11,004 bases of DNA, from the NCBI GenBank assembly GCA_025924845.1, contig JAICHN010000135.1, forward strand, positions 1-11,004, written 5' to 3'. This DNA is from Chloroflexota bacterium (lineage in GTDB: Bacteria; Chloroflexota; UBA5177; JANWHV01). Below the pieces are notes generated by a model. The model searched no databases. It saw only the letters and a program-made list of their open reading frames with translations, and was not told the DNA's origin. Numbering within the stretch: the first letter of the stretch is position 1; every line of letters starts with the position of its first letter. Made by a program: the position numbers and the translations under genes. Positions 1-6,811 of the stretch are shown piece after piece.

Positions 1-651
1 CTGATCGGCACCTACGTGGTGGATATGACCGCGATGTTTTTCGGCATGCCGACGGCGCTCTTTCCCGCGCTAGCTCCCCACTATGGCGGCCCCGGCGTGC
101 TGGGGCTGCTCTACGCGGCGCCCGCCGCGGGCTCCCTGATCGCGGGCCTAACCAGCGGCTGGGCCGGCCGCGTGCATCGGCACGGGCGGGCGGTCATTAT
201 CGCGGCGGCCGGATGGGGCGCGGCAATTGCCCTCTTTGGCCTGGTCAACTCGCTGCCCCTCGCGCTGTTCTTCCTGGCCCTGGCGGGCGCCGCCGACGAG
301 GTCAGCGGTATTTTTCGGGGGACGATCTGGAACCAGACCATTCCCGACAACCTGCGAGGGCGCCTCGCCGCCATCGAGATGCTCAGTTATGCCAGCGGTC
401 CCTCGCTGGGCAATCTGGAGTCCGGCACCGTGGCGTCCCTGGTGAGCGTGCGCGCCTCGGTGGTTTCGGGCGGCCTATTATGCGTGGTCGGCGTCGCCCT
501 GCTCGCGGCGGCATTGCCGGCCTTCCGTGCCTACGACGGACGGGCCCACCAACCTTCCCCGATCGCCGACCCGCCGCCGGAGCGCTCCGCATCCGACGAT
601 CAGGAGCTTTTGGGAACCACGCCCCTGGGAAAGAGCGAGGATGAGGCATGA
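1..651 (+). CDS. MFS exporter, EntS-like (MFS_3), C-terminal part
   Basis: The reading frame is open from the first base and ends at a TGA at 649-651, so the gene begins before the window; the GTG at 16 is not a credible start. About 216 residues remain, covering roughly the last six membrane helices of a major facilitator. Hydrophobic segments alternate with short basic loops, and a hydrophilic tail of about 35 residues closes the protein. The stretch from IWNQTIPDNLRGRLAAIEM through SYASGPSLGN, and the ending near ALPAFRAYD, match the MFS_3 family that includes the enterobactin exporter EntS. Such proteins are inner-membrane proton-driven exporters of siderophores or drugs; the substrate here cannot be told. 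The ureohydrolase gene starts 54 bp later on the same strand, so the two may be co-transcribed, although no functional link is obvious. Family call is firm, substrate unknown. Confidence 0.88.
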   Translation: MIGTYVVDMTAMFFGMPTALFPALAPHYGGPGVLGLLYAAPAAGSLIAGLTSGWAGRVHRHGRAVIIAAAGWGAAIALFGLVNSLPLALFFLALAGAADEVSGIFRGTIWNQTIPDNLRGRLAAIEMLSYASGPSLGNLESGTVASLVSVRASVVSGGLLCVVGVALLAAALPAFRAYDGRAHQPSPIADPPPERSASDDQELLGTTPLGKSEDEA

Positions 652-692
652 TATGATCGCCGGGGATATCTTAGCCTGAATGAGACGCACCC

Positions 693-700
693 GAGGAGGA
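693..700 (+). promoter_or_regulatory. Ribosome binding site of the ureohydrolase gene
   Basis: GAGGAGGA lies just before the GTG at 706, with AGGAGG six bases from the start. It decides for the GTG start. The TTG at 701 is out of frame and closer than usual to the site. Confidence 0.8.
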
Positions 701-705
701 TTGCC

Positions 706-1647
706 GTGCCGCGCTACCAGCCCGTGGATGCGAGCGTGTCGCCCCGCTTCGTCGGCATCCGCACTTTCATGCGGTTGCCTCACGTGACCGACCTACAAGA
801 TGTGGATGTGGCGATTCTGGGCATCCCGTTCGATACCGGCGCCACCTACAGGGTGGGCGCCCGTTTCGGCCCGGCCGCCGTGCGTGAGGCGAGTGCTTTG
901 CTCCGCCCCTATAATCCGGCCCAGGATGTGGCGATTTTCGATCACATCTCTGTGGTCGATGCCGGTGATGTCGCGGTGACGCCCGGCTTTATCGACGATG
1001 CGTATCAACGGATCACCAATCACCTTGAGCTTATGTTGCGGGCAGGGGTCGTCACCCTGGGGATCGGCGGCGACCACAGTATTACCCTGGCCGAGTTGCG
1101 GGCAGTGGCCGCCATACATGGGCCGGTCGGCCTGGCGCAGTATGACTCGCATGCCGACACCTGGGACCAGTATTGGGGCCATCAGTACACGCACGGCACG
1201 CCGATTCGCCGCGCCGTGGAGGAGGGGTTAATCGCGCCCGAGCGGTCGATCCAGGTTGGGCTACGGGGCGGCCTGTACGCCGTGGGCGATTACGCGCTGT
1301 CTACGGAACTGGGGCTCCAGATTGTCCCTGCTCTTGAGGTCCGTGAGCGTGGACTTTCCACCGTGGCGGCAATGGTGCGGGAGCGGCTGGGCAGTGGCCC
1401 CAGCTTCGTCACCTTCGATATCGATTTCCTGGATCCGGCCTATGCTCCCGGTACCGGCACCCCAGAGATCGGCGGCTTCACCACCTACGAAGCGCAGTAC
1501 CTACTCCGTGCCCTGCATGGCGCACACATTGTCGCCGCCGATGTGGTGGAGGTGCTGCCCTCATTCGACCATGGCGCGGTCACGGCCCTGGCCGGCGCCA
1601 GCATGCTCTACGAGCTGCTCAGTTTGGCGGCGCGGCGGAGACGGTAA
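706..1647 (+). CDS. speB: Ureohydrolase, agmatinase family
   Basis: This 313-residue protein has the full length of the arginase/agmatinase/formiminoglutamase family. These enzymes use a two-metal (usually Mn) centre to hydrolyse a guanidino group to an amine and urea in the cytoplasm. All six expected metal ligands are visible: His124 in GGDHS (121-125), Asp147, His149 and Asp151 in DSHAD, and Asp238 and Asp240 in TFDIDFLDP (236-244). HGTPIRRAVEEG and the region APGTGTPEIGG are typical of bacterial agmatinases. The GTG start is set by a strong Shine-Dalgarno sequence. Agmatine to putrescine and urea is the default reaction, but guanidinobutyrate, guanidinopropionate and guanidine hydrolases belong to the same family and cannot be excluded. 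The second residue of the DxHxD motif is Ser rather than the usual Ala. The gene lies downstream of an MFS exporter gene and converges with the Uma2-family gene. No other polyamine gene is seen in the window. Confidence 0.9.
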   Translation: MPRYQPVDASVSPRFVGIRTFMRLPHVTDLQDVDVAILGIPFDTGATYRVGARFGPAAVREASALLRPYNPAQDVAIFDHISVVDAGDVAVTPGFIDDAYQRITNHLELMLRAGVVTLGIGGDHSITLAELRAVAAIHGPVGLAQYDSHADTWDQYWGHQYTHGTPIRRAVEEGLIAPERSIQVGLRGGLYAVGDYALSTELGLQIVPALEVRERGLSTVAAMVRERLGSGPSFVTFDIDFLDPAYAPGTGTPEIGGFTTYEAQYLLRALHGAHIVAADVVEVLPSFDHGAVTALAGASMLYELLSLAARRRR

Positions 1648-1693
1648 CTGTAGGGGCGAGAAAATGATACTCCTGATCGGGAAGATCCTCTTC

Positions 1694-2278
1694 TCATTTC
1701 GGGGCCAGACGTGGAAAGATGCGCGAGAGCGGGGCGCTGAAGCCGGGAAGGATGGGTGATGACAGCACAGCCTCGCCCGACAGCTGGGCTACAAGCACGA
1801 GGAGATCGTTCCTTCGCCTATACTGATCAATGGTGCGGACCTGCCAATCTACGATCCAGTATTCCGCCACGCCGCGCCGCGAATACAACTTCAATTTGGC
1901 CTCGCGGTCACGCCGCTCGTTGAGCGCGCCCGGCGAAAGCACTTCGACCGCCAGTTCGGGAACGCCGTAGAACTTCCCCGCTTTGTCAAGAGCGTCGGCG
2001 AGCCGATCGGCGCTCGCCCACACCACGTCAGGGGCGACGTCATCGTCATCGGCAAAGATCACTCCCGGAGCAAGGCTTGCCTCCCCCAATCCGCCGGCAA
2101 GGCTCCACGCGTCGAGCAGGGCAAAAATCCGCCCACAGGTCGCCTGATGGTGCCAGTGCGGCTGCTTCGACACGTATAATTCTCCATCAATGATCTCATA
2201 CCGCTTCTCGTCCTCAGGCATCACCTCAAGATCGGAGGAGGTCCAGCGAAGAGCCGCGGACGGCGGATTGCTCATCAT
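1694..2278 (-). CDS. Uma2-family (DUF820) PD-(D/E)XK nuclease-like protein
   Basis: The protein has 194 residues, normal for the Uma2/DUF820 family. It shows the family's conserved blocks in order: YEIIDGELYV (27-36), PDVVW with Asp84, VEVLSP with Glu112, Lys128 in the following helix, and GVAEYWIVD (136-144). Together these suggest an intact restriction-endonuclease-like fold with Asp84, Glu112 and Lys128 as candidate active-site residues. The family is strongly multiplied in Cyanobacteria and Chloroflexota; its biological role is not established. The frame stays open 69 codons upstream, but the extra Arg/Ser/Pro-rich sequence does not look like the family. A GGAGGGAG ribosome site sits eight bases before the ATG at 2278, so that start is preferred; a second ATG follows immediately. 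The stop is 46 bp from the convergent ureohydrolase stop. Confidence 0.85.
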   Translation of the reverse strand: MMSNPPSAALRWTSSDLEVMPEDEKRYEIIDGELYVSKQPHWHHQATCGRIFALLDAWSLAGGLGEASLAPGVIFADDDDVAPDVVWASADRLADALDKAGKFYGVPELAVEVLSPGALNERRDREAKLKLYSRRGVAEYWIVDWQVRTIDQYRRRNDLLVLVAQLSGEAVLSSPILPGFSAPLSRIFPRLAPK

Positions 2279-2283
2279 GCATA

Positions 2284-2291
2284 CTCCCTCC
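2284..2291 (-). promoter_or_regulatory. Ribosome binding site deciding the Uma2-family start
   Basis: Read on the minus strand this is GGAGGGAG, with GGAGG eight bases before ATG 2278. It supports the 194-residue product over the 263-codon open frame that starts at 2485. Confidence 0.7.
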
Positions 2292-2523
2292 AGCCGGTTC
2301 GCCTGCCGGCGCCGGGTGGTGTTGTCATGGTACGCCGGATGCGCCTGGGCGGGAAGCGGCGAAGGCCGACTACGAGCGAACCGCCGCGAGGCGGACCGCG
2401 AGCGGAAGGGCCTCGTGACATTCATCTTCCCGGCGCATGGCTGGGTGAACCTCGATCCAGTAGCAGGAAGCAAGAAGGTGGTCACGCTAACCGAACATCA
2501 GTGATGCACGGCGCCGAGGGCGC

Positions 2524-3834
2524 CTACGCTGCGGCCCGATTGTCCGCTTCGACATAACGAAGGCCAAGCAGGCAGACCAAGCCGGCGGCCAGAATGACCG
2601 GTGGTAGGGTGAACCCCAAGGCGCTGGTCAGATGATGACCGAGCGCGTCGCCGCGGTCGTTGCCCAGCCGATCCGAAATCCCCCCAACCAGGCTGGGCGA
2701 GAAGGCATCGCCCAGCACATGAGCGACGACCAGAGAGAGCGCCACGGCCACGGCGCGCAGCCTGGGCGTCACCACGTCCTGCATCAGGGCGCTCATCGGT
2801 CCGTTGTAGGCTTGCAGGCAGACGCCGGCCAGGAAGAACAGGGGAACCAATACGGCCAGGCTATTGGCGAGCAGCGAGATGACGAGGAGCGGCGCACTGG
2901 CCAGAAAGGCGGCGCCGGTCACCAAGAGGCGCGCGGCAGGCAGACGAGGCAATAATTTATCGGCCAGTCGGCCACCGCCCAATGTACCGATGATCCCGGC
3001 CAGCACGAGCACGCCGCCGCTGATCAAGCCTGCCTTGCCTTCGGACAGCTGGAAGCGTCGCTGTAAAAGAGTGGGAAACCACAGCACCGCGGCGCCCAGT
3101 ACGAAGAAGTTCAGGGTCTGAGCGATCAGGGCAACGCGCATGGTAGGGATGCGTAGAATCTGCCGCGCCGCCCGCAAAAAGGGGATAGCCCGCGCATCGG
3201 CGGGCGGCGGTATCGGCGCCTGGTCTCCACCTCGGCGCGGCTCGCGCATCCGATAGGCGAGGACGGTACAGACGGCGCCGGGGATAGCGGTGAAATAGAA
3301 GGCCCATCTCCAACCCAGAGCGCCCGCGATCAGGCCGCCCATGGCAAAGCCCACCGCAACACCCAGGCTGGCCCCCACATTCCACAGACCCAGCATCCAG
3401 GCACGCCGCTCCTTGGGGAAATAGTCGACCAGCAACGACGTGCCGGCCGGGTAGTAACCGGCCTCGCCCACGCCGACCGCCGCGCGTGCCGCGAACAGGG
3501 TGGCAAAGTTGCCGGCGGCGCCGGTGAAGAGGGTGGCCAGACTCCACAGCCCCACCCCCACCGCCACCACGTTCTTGCGGATGCCCCGATCCGCCCACAC
3601 ACCAAAGGGCAGGGCGGCCACGGCGTAGACGAGGGTAAAGGCGGTGGCAAGCAGGCCGGCCTGGAAGTCGCTGATCCGAAACTCCTTCTGGATGCTCGAA
3701 AGCACCGAAGGCAAAATGAACCGATCCATATAGTTCAGAAAATTGATCGCGAACATGATCCAGAGCACCTGCGCGGCATGGGAGCGCGCGCGGCTCAGCG
3801 GGGGGACTTCTTCGGCGGTAATGGCCAGATCCAT
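2524..3834 (-). CDS. Spinster-like MFS transporter
   Basis: This 436-residue polytopic membrane protein has about twelve hydrophobic segments and a central hydrophilic loop near residues 195-225, the usual MFS plan. Features of the Spinster (Spns) branch are visible: NYMDR at 34-38, the motif-A loop FGVWADRG at 77-84, GVGEAGYYPAGTS with Glu124, and in the C-terminal half YNGPMSALMQ (343-352) and HVLGDAFSPSLVGG (372-385). Animal Spinster proteins move sphingosine-1-phosphate or lysophospholipids, but bacterial relatives are often annotated only as MFS, so the substrate is an inference. The ATG at 3834 is preferred to the TTG just before it, because AAGGA (3841-3845) lies six bases from the ATG. 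The gene follows the acyl-activating/acyltransferase fusion by 69 bp on the same strand, so it is probably the second gene of an operon. That context favours a lipid or lysolipid substrate. Confidence 0.87.
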   Translation of the reverse strand: MDLAITAEEVPPLSRARSHAAQVLWIMFAINFLNYMDRFILPSVLSSIQKEFRISDFQAGLLATAFTLVYAVAALPFGVWADRGIRKNVVAVGVGLWSLATLFTGAAGNFATLFAARAAVGVGEAGYYPAGTSLLVDYFPKERRAWMLGLWNVGASLGVAVGFAMGGLIAGALGWRWAFYFTAIPGAVCTVLAYRMREPRRGGDQAPIPPPADARAIPFLRAARQILRIPTMRVALIAQTLNFFVLGAAVLWFPTLLQRRFQLSEGKAGLISGGVLVLAGIIGTLGGGRLADKLLPRLPAARLLVTGAAFLASAPLLVISLLANSLAVLVPLFFLAGVCLQAYNGPMSALMQDVVTPRLRAVAVALSLVVAHVLGDAFSPSLVGGISDRLGNDRGDALGHHLTSALGFTLPPVILAAGLVCLLGLRYVEADNRAAA

Positions 3835-3866
3835 CAACTATCCTTCACGATCCGCGAAGTGTTCTG

Positions 3867-3888
3867 TAACGGCCGCGGCCGCCGCTTA
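3867..3888 (-). repeat. Inverted repeat in the gap between the fusion gene and the transporter
   Basis: TAACGGC (3867-3873) and GCCGCTTA (3881-3888) can pair with a single bulged base. The palindrome GGCCGCGGCC sits at 3871-3880. It lies in the 69-bp intercistronic gap. There is no T-run on the minus strand, so it is more likely an RNA-processing or stability hairpin than a terminator. It may also be chance in GC-rich DNA. Confidence 0.35.
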
Positions 3889-3903
3889 CCAGAGATTCCT
3901 GAA

Positions 3904-6600
3904 CTATTTTGCGGCCAGGGCCGCCTCCGCCCGTCGCGACAGCGCGAAACAGGCGTCCTGAAGACGCGCCGTGAAGTGGGCGGCATTCTCGTCCGGCGTC
4001 GGGCGGAGTGCCGCCCCAAAAGCAATCGCCACCGGACGCCTCTTGAGAATCACGGGCACGCCGCCGATCACGCGGCCTTTGAATCCCGCGGGTGGATGGG
4101 GCGGCACAACTGCCTCGGTGCCGGCGAGGCCGAACGGCACCACCGGCAGCTCCAGGTTCGCCGCCAGATAGGCCAGACCCGGCTTAAAGGAGGCGCTGGG
4201 GTCGCCGCGCCGCTCATCCGCTGGGTCGGTGTGGTGGCCTTGAGGGAAAATGAGGATGGCGTTCCCGGCGTCCGCCACCTCGGCCAGGCGGCGCAGGCTT
4301 TCCTCCTGGCCGCCATATTGGCGCAGAGGGAACAGGCCGAAACCCACGGTAACCAGCTTGCCGAGTATGCCGGCTCTCCCCACGATTACCGATGAGGCGG
4401 CGATGGCCAGATGATCGGCCTCCTTGCGTGATAACACCTCACGCAGGGCGCGCTGGATCGTCGGTACGTCCGCGAAGCTACGGTGCGTGCCGGCCAGAAT
4501 GGCGCCGCGCCGTAAGACGGCCAGGTGTTCCGTGCCTTCGACGATCACGCGCGGCACAGCGCCTCGGTGCAGCCAGTCGATCGGGAAGCGGAGCCGGCGC
4601 AGAAACCGGCCTCGTGTATAGAGCCAGAGCGGCGGCAACCAAGTAGTCGCCTCCTCGGCGCGCTTGAGGCGCTCCTCCCCGGCCAAGTCCGTCGAGGCCC
4701 CTGGCTCGGCGCCGCCGTCAAGGGCGGAGACGGCCTCACGCAGCGCGGCGATGGTCATCGTGGTGTCGATCGTGCCTTCCGGGACTACAATGCCGGTTCG
4801 CGTTTCGATCTCCACGGCCAGGCCGGCGACCGCCAGGCTATCCAGCCCCAGTTCGGCCAGCGTCTGCCCGTCGCGCGCGTCCGGATTTCCGGCCACCGAA
4901 CGGACAGCCTGGGCCACCGGATCGTCGGCTGCATTGGCCGCGTTGACGCGCGTGGCCTGATTCACCGTGCCTCGCACCTGGTCGGGAGGAGGAATCAGCC
5001 TCCGCTTAATCTTCAACGTGGAGGTGCGGGGGAAATCCTCCTCGGGCCACCAGGAGGCAGTCGCCACCCGCTGGTGCGCGGCCCATCTGCCGTTGGCCGT
5101 GGAGACGATCGACGGCAGCAGCGACGCGTCGGGCGCTCCGGCGGGCAACAGGTAGGCATGCAGTACAGCGCCTCCCTGGGGCGTTGGGCCGAGGATCACC
5201 ACGGCATCGCGCACCGATTCGACGCGGCGCAACTGATCCTCCACATCGTCGGGCCAGACGTTCATGCCGGAAGGGAGGACCAGCAGTTCTTGAGCACGAC
5301 CCATGATCTTAATGTTGCCCCGAGCATCCTGCTCGACCAGATCGCCCGTGGCGTAAAAGCCGTCCGGGTCGATCACGGCGGCGGTGCGCTGTGGATCGTC
5401 CCAATAGCCGCGCATCACGTTGGGACCGCGCGCCAGCAATTGACCGCTCTCGTCGATGCGCACCTCGACATTGGGCAGAGGCTTCCCCACGGTACCGTAG
5501 GGAGCCGCGCCGTCCTCTGTTCCGCAAGCGATGATGGGCGAGCACTCGCTGGCCCCATACCCTTGCAGCGTCCTCACCCCCAGGCGCTCCCAAAAGCGCT
5601 GCAAGGCGGGGTCGAGCGCCGCGCCGCCGCCGGCCACCACGCGCAGTCGCCCACCCAGCTTACGGAGGATCGGCCAAAAGAGCACTCGGCGCGCGCCCAT
5701 CGGCAGACGATCCGCGAACGCCATCAACTTCGCGAAACGCTTGGCGCCCAGCAGCTTCGTCAAGCGCTGCTCGGCCGCGGCGCCCATGAGGGCCAGCACC
5801 TGCGGCACCACGATCATGTGGCTTACCCGTTGGCTCTTGAGCACGCGCACGATGTCCGGCCCCTTGCGCGAGGGGATGTACTGCACAGCGGCGCCCATGA
5901 TCAGCGGGTAGAGCATACCGCAGGTCAACTCGAAGAGGTGCGAGAGCGGCAGGATGCTCGCGAAGACGGCACCCGGCCCGATGCCCACCACGCCGGGCAG
6001 CACCTCCCCTTGCGAGAGCAGGTTGCGATGGGTAATCGTGCAACCTTTGGGCGCTCCGGTGGTGCCGGAGGTGAAGTAGATGGCCGCCACGCGTTCGCCG
6101 TCCGCTGGCAATACGGGCGCCGCTTGGCGTGGCGGCGCCGGTTTCGGGTCCCACCATTCCGCCAGGCCGTGGTCGGGCGCCCAGTTCGGGGTCTGGCCGT
6201 AGCCGGTAATCACCAGGACGGGACGCACGGCGCGCAGGATAGCGCGGGCCGCCTCAAGGTTCATCTCACGGTCGAAAGGCACCACGATCGCCCCGAGCCG
6301 CCAGATCGCGGTGAAAAGGGCGGGGGTACGCCAGCCATTGGGTACCCAGATCACGACCCGGTCACCTTCTTTGACCCCGCGCACAGCCAGATCGGCGGCC
6401 AGCGCTTCCACGCGGGCGGCAAACGCGCTGCCGGCCAGGGTGACCCAACGAAGCCGTTCCTGGCCTCCTACCATGGGTGCCGTGGGGAGCCGCGCGCAGC
6501 GACCCAGGATGGCGCCGGCAAGATCTTCTGGCCGCTCAGCCGTTCCCGTCGCGGCGATCCGCGGCTCTACGCCGCGTGATGCAACAGTGTTCGATGCCAA
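3904..6600 (-). CDS. Acyl-activating enzyme - ACP - PlsC acyltransferase fusion
   Basis: This 898-residue protein has three domains. Residues about 20-540 form an AMP-dependent acyl-CoA/acyl-ACP synthetase: IYFTSGTTGAPKG (174-186), YGASE (348-352), YATGD with Asp420, Arg435, VLPSGMNVWP (441-450), and the presumed catalytic Lys530 in PRTSTLK. Residues about 560-628 form an acyl carrier domain with LGLDSLA, where Ser588 is the phosphopantetheine site. Residues about 655-890 form a PlsC-type acyltransferase with HRSFAD (His706, Asp711), FPQG (785-788) and PVVPFG. Expected role: activate a fatty acid with ATP, load it on the built-in carrier, and transfer it to a lysolipid or glycerolipid at the inner face of the membrane. 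Its parts recall E. coli Aas, but in the opposite order and with a carrier added. The TTG at 6600 is the only start between an in-frame TAG and Met43, and the domain needs residues before Met43; a weak GAGGG lies eight bases upstream. Motif III has Gln instead of the usual Glu. The Spinster-like transporter gene follows by 69 bp. Confidence 0.9.
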   Translation of the reverse strand: MASNTVASRGVEPRIAATGTAERPEDLAGAILGRCARLPTAPMVGGQERLRWVTLAGSAFAARVEALAADLAVRGVKEGDRVVIWVPNGWRTPALFTAIWRLGAIVVPFDREMNLEAARAILRAVRPVLVITGYGQTPNWAPDHGLAEWWDPKPAPPRQAAPVLPADGERVAAIYFTSGTTGAPKGCTITHRNLLSQGEVLPGVVGIGPGAVFASILPLSHLFELTCGMLYPLIMGAAVQYIPSRKGPDIVRVLKSQRVSHMIVVPQVLALMGAAAEQRLTKLLGAKRFAKLMAFADRLPMGARRVLFWPILRKLGGRLRVVAGGGAALDPALQRFWERLGVRTLQGYGASECSPIIACGTEDGAAPYGTVGKPLPNVEVRIDESGQLLARGPNVMRGYWDDPQRTAAVIDPDGFYATGDLVEQDARGNIKIMGRAQELLVLPSGMNVWPDDVEDQLRRVESVRDAVVILGPTPQGGAVLHAYLLPAGAPDASLLPSIVSTANGRWAAHQRVATASWWPEEDFPRTSTLKIKRRLIPPPDQVRGTVNQATRVNAANAADDPVAQAVRSVAGNPDARDGQTLAELGLDSLAVAGLAVEIETRTGIVVPEGTIDTTMTIAALREAVSALDGGAEPGASTDLAGEERLKRAEEATTWLPPLWLYTRGRFLRRLRFPIDWLHRGAVPRVIVEGTEHLAVLRRGAILAGTHRSFADVPTIQRALREVLSRKEADHLAIAASSVIVGRAGILGKLVTVGFGLFPLRQYGGQEESLRRLAEVADAGNAILIFPQGHHTDPADERRGDPSASFKPGLAYLAANLELPVVPFGLAGTEAVVPPHPPAGFKGRVIGGVPVILKRRPVAIAFGAALRPTPDENAAHFTARLQDACFALSRRAEAALAAK

Positions 6601-6700
6601 GGAGGCTGCCCTCTTCCACTAGATTATGTCCCGAGCGGTACGGGTGTGCCGCGTCAGTCGCTATAATGACGTGCCTGTCGCTGCCGGGAACCGCGGAAAC

Positions 6701-6731
6701 ACTGTACGAAACTGCCGTGTGGTCGAGTCAA
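6701..6731 (-). promoter_or_regulatory. Possible promoter of the fusion/transporter operon
   Basis: On the minus strand TTGACT (6726-6731) is followed after 19 bases by TACAGT (6701-6706), about 100 bp before the TTG start. The -35 is good, but the -10 matches only four of six bases and the spacer is long. This is a weak candidate. Confidence 0.2.
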
Positions 6732-6740
6732 CGCGGCATG

Positions 6741-6767
6741 GGCCGCCCCTACTGTAGGGGATAGGCC
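6741..6767. repeat. Perfect short hairpin between the GGDEF-EAL gene and the fusion gene
   Basis: CCCCTA (6746-6751), loop CTG, TAGGGG (6755-6760), flanked on both sides by GGCC (6741-6744 and 6764-6767), which can extend the stem imperfectly. No T-run follows on either strand. A related CTGTAGGGG string occurs at 1648-1656, so it may be a remnant of a dispersed intergenic repeat rather than a terminator. Confidence 0.45.
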
Positions 6768-6797
6768 AAAGAAGAGCAATACATCCCGTGAAGGATG
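6768..6797 (-). terminator. Weak candidate terminator after the GGDEF-EAL gene
   Basis: Fourteen bases past the stop codon, minus-strand CATCC (6793-6797) and GGATG (6782-6786) form a five-base stem with a six-base loop. A pyrimidine-rich TATTGCTCTTCTTT (6781-6768) follows. Stem and T-tract are both below the usual standard. With the hairpin at 6741-6767 it could partly separate the GGDEF-EAL gene from the fusion gene. Confidence 0.25.
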
Positions 6798-6811
6798 CGT
6801 CGCGATTCGCT

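Noticed and set aside
652..657. TATGAT as a -10 box for the ureohydrolase gene
   Set aside because: No acceptable -35 sequence lies at 16-18 bases upstream, so a promoter cannot be supported.
641..679. A 12-codon ORF between the exporter and ureohydrolase genes as a leader peptide
   Set aside because: It overlaps the exporter stop, has no codon bias or attenuator hairpin, and could easily be chance.
1648..1693. Bidirectional terminator between the convergent ureohydrolase and Uma2-family genes
   Set aside because: Only GATC repeats and an imperfect GAGAAAATGA/TCTCATTTCG-type match are visible; there is no GC stem with a T-run.
2190..2504. A plus-strand 104-codon frame upstream of and inside the Uma2-family gene
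   Set aside because: Half of it is antisense to the well-supported Uma2-family gene; there is no good ribosome site and no recognisable protein.
4525..6579. A 684-codon open frame on the plus strand opposite the fusion gene
   Set aside because: Its codons align exactly with the sense codons, so stops could arise only from sense TTA, CTA or TCA codons, which are rare here. It has no recognisable domain and is a shadow of the fusion gene.
6662..6667. Perfect TATAAT on the plus strand
   Set aside because: No -35 match lies 16-18 bases upstream and no plus-strand gene follows; it would only drive antisense RNA. Kept as chance unless RNA data show a start there.
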